Part shown: one piece after another, positions 32,669 through 34,645 of the stretch
Layout: each line of letters opens with the position of its first letter
How positions within the stretch are numbered: position 1 is the first letter of the stretch
Assembly (NCBI RefSeq): GCF_015207735.1
Contig: NZ_JADEWG010000070.1
Location: 1-34,645, forward strand
From: [Phormidium] sp. LEGE 05292
GTDB taxonomy: Bacteria; Cyanobacteriota; Cyanobacteriia; Cyanobacteriales; Aerosakkonemataceae
Direction: 5' to 3'
Length of the DNA stretch: 34,645 nucleotides
Translations under genes and position numbers: made by a program
The notes under the pieces: model-generated
Databases searched by the model: none
The model's input: only the letters and a program-made list of their open reading frames with translations
Told to the model about the DNA's origin: nothing

Positions 32669-34075
32669 TTATTGAGATGATTTTTGTTGTTGTATCCAAT
32701 CTTTGCCAACAAAAATAGTGATATCAGAGTTGAGAGAACCAGTACTTTCTACACGCACTTCGCCAGTTCCTAATGCTTGAGATACAGCTTCAGCCGCTTC
32801 ACTATCTCCTTTTTGGGCGAGAATGCGCGTTTCTGACAAAGTTTCACTCCAAGGTTCAGTAACTTGAACATTGCGATAACCTGCTCTTCTCAGCTTTCTC
32901 ACTAAAGCATTTACTGATTCTGAATCGCCTGTGCTGTCTTTAATGGCTATTTTTACATTAGTCAAATCAGTTTTGCGACGCTCTTTTGGTTCTGATTCAT
33001 CAGAAGAATTTAAATATTGACTAACTAATTGAGAAATTCCCCTGCGGTTAGGCAACCAATAGCTAGCCTCATATTCTCCTTCATTACTAAACTGTCCTGG
33101 TACTAATAACATTTGAGCATCAGAACGATTCATTTTTACACCAAAACCTACTAAGGCAACTAATTCTTCTACAGATAGGTTAGTGTCAATGTGAGATTGG
33201 ATTACCCGGAGAATTTCTGGTAATCTGGCTAAAGTTACGGGATTAAGAGCTTGTTCCATTAATGCTCTCATAACCATTTGTTGCCGTTGGACGCGACCAA
33301 TATCTCCTAATTTGTCGTGGCGGAAACGTAGTAAGTTTTGGGTTTGAGCGCCGTCGAGGTGTTGTTTTCCGGCTTTAAAATCGATGTAAAGGTGTTGGGT
33401 GTTATCAGTATATTTCATGTCGTAAGGTATATGAATAGTCACACCACCTAAAGCATCGATCAGTTTTTCTACGCCTTGGACGTTGATACGGACATAGCGA
33501 TCGATTCTCACATCTCCCAGTAAACTACTTACTGTCTTCGCACTCAACGCAGGGCCACCATAAACGTTAGCCGCATTAATTTTAGTAACACCTGCTCCTT
33601 CGACAAAAGTACGAGTATCACGAGGTATAGAAAGGACAATTAATTTTTTGGTCTGCGGGTTAAACCGCAATAAGAGCATGGTATCGGATAAACCTTCAAA
33701 AGAGTTAAGTACAGGTTCGTATCCTCCCAAGCTGGGGTCTGGTTTTTCGCCTAAATCTGAAGGTAAAACCTTAATTCCCATAACTAAAATATTTACAGGT
33801 CGGGTTAACTCTGGCAACTTGAGATTAGTCGTAGAGATGTTGCCTTGAGAAAACACCGCAGCTTCTTCAGGGCTCAGACGGCTCTGCATTAACGGTGTTG
33901 TCGAAAGCGATACTGCCAATAGGGCTCCTGCGGTTGCCGACAGCATTGCTACACCAGTTAAGCTAAATCCTAACCATAGCCAACGTAGCTGGCTAAATTT
34001 AGATGGCTCTGAACCAATCTTACGGATGGTTTCTTGCTTCTGAGAGAATGAACCGGAAATTTTTGTAGTTGGCAC
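32669..34075 (-). CDS. LytR-CpsA-Psr (LCP) family glycopolymer transferase
   Basis: Membrane-anchored enzyme of the LCP family, which transfers polyprenyl-phosphate-linked glycopolymers to the cell wall. It has an N-terminal cytoplasmic stretch, then a membrane helix around residues 35-60. The LCP domain covers about 95-265, with LSIPRDTRTFVEGAG, KINAANVYGG, LIDALGGVTIHIP and LLRFRHDKLGDIGRVQRQQ. The Arg and Asp residues that bind the lipid phosphate are visible. A C-terminal LytR_C domain follows (about 375-470). I place the start at GTG 34075 because GAGGAAG lies 5-6 nt upstream; GTG at 34087 would add 4 residues and has no such site. Role in wall or sheath polymer attachment is inferred. 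Confidence 0.92.
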   Translation of the reverse strand: MPTTKISGSFSQKQETIRKIGSEPSKFSQLRWLWLGFSLTGVAMLSATAGALLAVSLSTTPLMQSRLSPEEAAVFSQGNISTTNLKLPELTRPVNILVMGIKVLPSDLGEKPDPSLGGYEPVLNSFEGLSDTMLLLRFNPQTKKLIVLSIPRDTRTFVEGAGVTKINAANVYGGPALSAKTVSSLLGDVRIDRYVRINVQGVEKLIDALGGVTIHIPYDMKYTDNTQHLYIDFKAGKQHLDGAQTQNLLRFRHDKLGDIGRVQRQQMVMRALMEQALNPVTLARLPEILRVIQSHIDTNLSVEELVALVGFGVKMNRSDAQMLLVPGQFSNEGEYEASYWLPNRRGISQLVSQYLNSSDESEPKERRKTDLTNVKIAIKDSTGDSESVNALVRKLRRAGYRNVQVTEPWSETLSETRILAQKGDSEAAEAVSQALGTGEVRVESTGSLNSDITIFVGKDWIQQQKSSQ

Positions 34076-34213
34076 TAGCTTCCTCACACACGAAAAATGG
34101 GCTGTCTTTAAAGTTACTCAGACCTGAAGATGGAAATAACCATACAAGTATCTACTACTTGAGTCGCGATCGCATAATCCCGATCAGGATTTTCTTATTG
34201 ATTAGGTTGGACA

Positions 34214-34585
34214 TTAAGGTAGGCGTTTATGAACCACCCGTTTGGAGATGCGCGTACCTGGTAAGCGCAAAGGTTGGCGCTGCCACAATCGGAACATTAA
34301 CCAAGTACTTACCACAAAGTAACCAGAAGTAAATAAGCTGTTGGTTACTAACAAAGGCAATTTCCAGGATTCCGAAGTATCTGCTCCGGCTGCCAATAAA
34401 ATGTAACCTAAGAGCCAACCAAAAGCTAGAGTTACTGATAATCTACTTGCTGCCATTTCCTCCCGACTAGCTTGGCGGCAGTACAATGTCCACAGGGACG
34501 GAAAAACGCCAAACACAGGTATTAAGTACAAAAACAACTGTAATTGCTTCAAGTCAGAATTTTCAAATGGATTAGTTTTTCTCAT
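34214..34585 (-). CDS. Small membrane protein of unknown function
   Basis: A 123-residue protein with three likely membrane helices: FLYLIPVFGVFPSLWTLY (about 18-36), LAFGWLLGYILLAAGAD (about 54-70) and LLVTNSLFTSGYFVVSTWLM (about 78-98). A basic C-terminal tail follows (RISKRVVHKRLP). A short loop (CRQASREEMAASR) joins helices 1 and 2. I do not recognise a domain. It is 138 bp upstream of the LCP gene on the same strand, so co-transcription is possible but unproven. Confidence 0.7.
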   Translation of the reverse strand: MRKTNPFENSDLKQLQLFLYLIPVFGVFPSLWTLYCRQASREEMAASRLSVTLAFGWLLGYILLAAGADTSESWKLPLLVTNSLFTSGYFVVSTWLMFRLWQRQPLRLPGTRISKRVVHKRLP

Positions 34586-34645
34586 ATTTTTAGTGATTAG
34601 TGATTAGGGACTGGGAAGAAGAGGTGGGGTGGTGGGGTGGTAGGG
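34586..34645. repeat. Low-complexity repeats at window end
   Basis: GTGATTA occurs twice in tandem (about 34594-34607), followed by GGTGGGGTGGTGGGGTGGT, a G-rich direct repeat cut by the window end. It resembles low-complexity intergenic repeats elsewhere in the window and is probably non-coding. Confidence 0.55.

Noticed and set aside
1-34645. CRISPR array
   Set aside because: All repeats found are short tandem units or isolated palindromes; none has the regular repeat-spacer layout, and no cas gene is present.

Overview
The window is cyanobacterial chromosome. It encodes the photosystem II cytochrome c550 (psbV), plastocyanin (petE) and cytochrome c6 (petJ) side by side. It also has an SLH-plus-OprB porin, a geranylgeranyl-reductase-family flavoprotein and a cyanoexosortase-type polysaccharide cluster. 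The octamer GCGATCGC (HIP1) recurs roughly every 2 kb (for example at about 747, 5342, 11460, 17819, 25760, 30938 and 34166), which is a cyanobacterial hallmark. Heptamer tandem repeats, several dispersed palindromes and AT-rich intergenic DNA suggest a filamentous, repeat-rich lineage (Oscillatoriales/Nostocales type); that placement is inference. No rRNA, tRNA or CRISPR array was seen.

Layout. 1-3.6 kb: a membrane Ser/Thr kinase diverges from an outer-membrane porin. 3.6-8.2 kb: mixed small and metabolic genes, including a mini-SLH secreted protein, a DAO-type flavoenzyme with a DUF952 partner, a GFA-fold protein and leuB, with repeat elements between them. 8.6-13.4 kb: a tight plus-strand unit of a PAS sensor kinase, a REC-PAS-GGDEF-EAL regulator and the prepilin peptidase pilD, with gaps of 2-3 nt. 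A 41-residue gene runs into pilD from the opposite strand. 13.9-17.1 kb: accD, a small HTH-like protein, then psbV, petE and petJ, whose three products act in the thylakoid lumen. 17.4-18.1 kb: a rhomboid protease.

18.1-24.7 kb: a minus-strand surface-polysaccharide cluster, read in order as DegT-type aminotransferase, cyanoexosortase B, its associated protein, SLBB export protein and Wzc-like chain-length protein/ATPase. 25.1-28.2 kb: a small accessory island with two Uma2 nucleases, a HigA-like protein, a hicA-hicB toxin-antitoxin pair and a GNAT acetyltransferase. It carries a duplicated Uma2 leader sequence. 28.3-34.6 kb: a geranylgeranyl-reductase-family protein, a 59-residue gene, the translation/nucleotide pair pyrH-frr, an alpha/beta hydrolase, an LCP (LytR-CpsA-Psr) protein and a small membrane protein.

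The features most worth a second look are the sensor/c-di-GMP/PilD unit, the two small genes (41 and 59 residues), the palindrome family that sits in two convergent gene gaps, the duplicated Uma2 leader beside hicBA, and the exosortase cluster whose Wzc-like protein lacks a tyrosine tail. I do not see a clearly unprecedented system. Most genes belong to recognisable cyanobacterial families.
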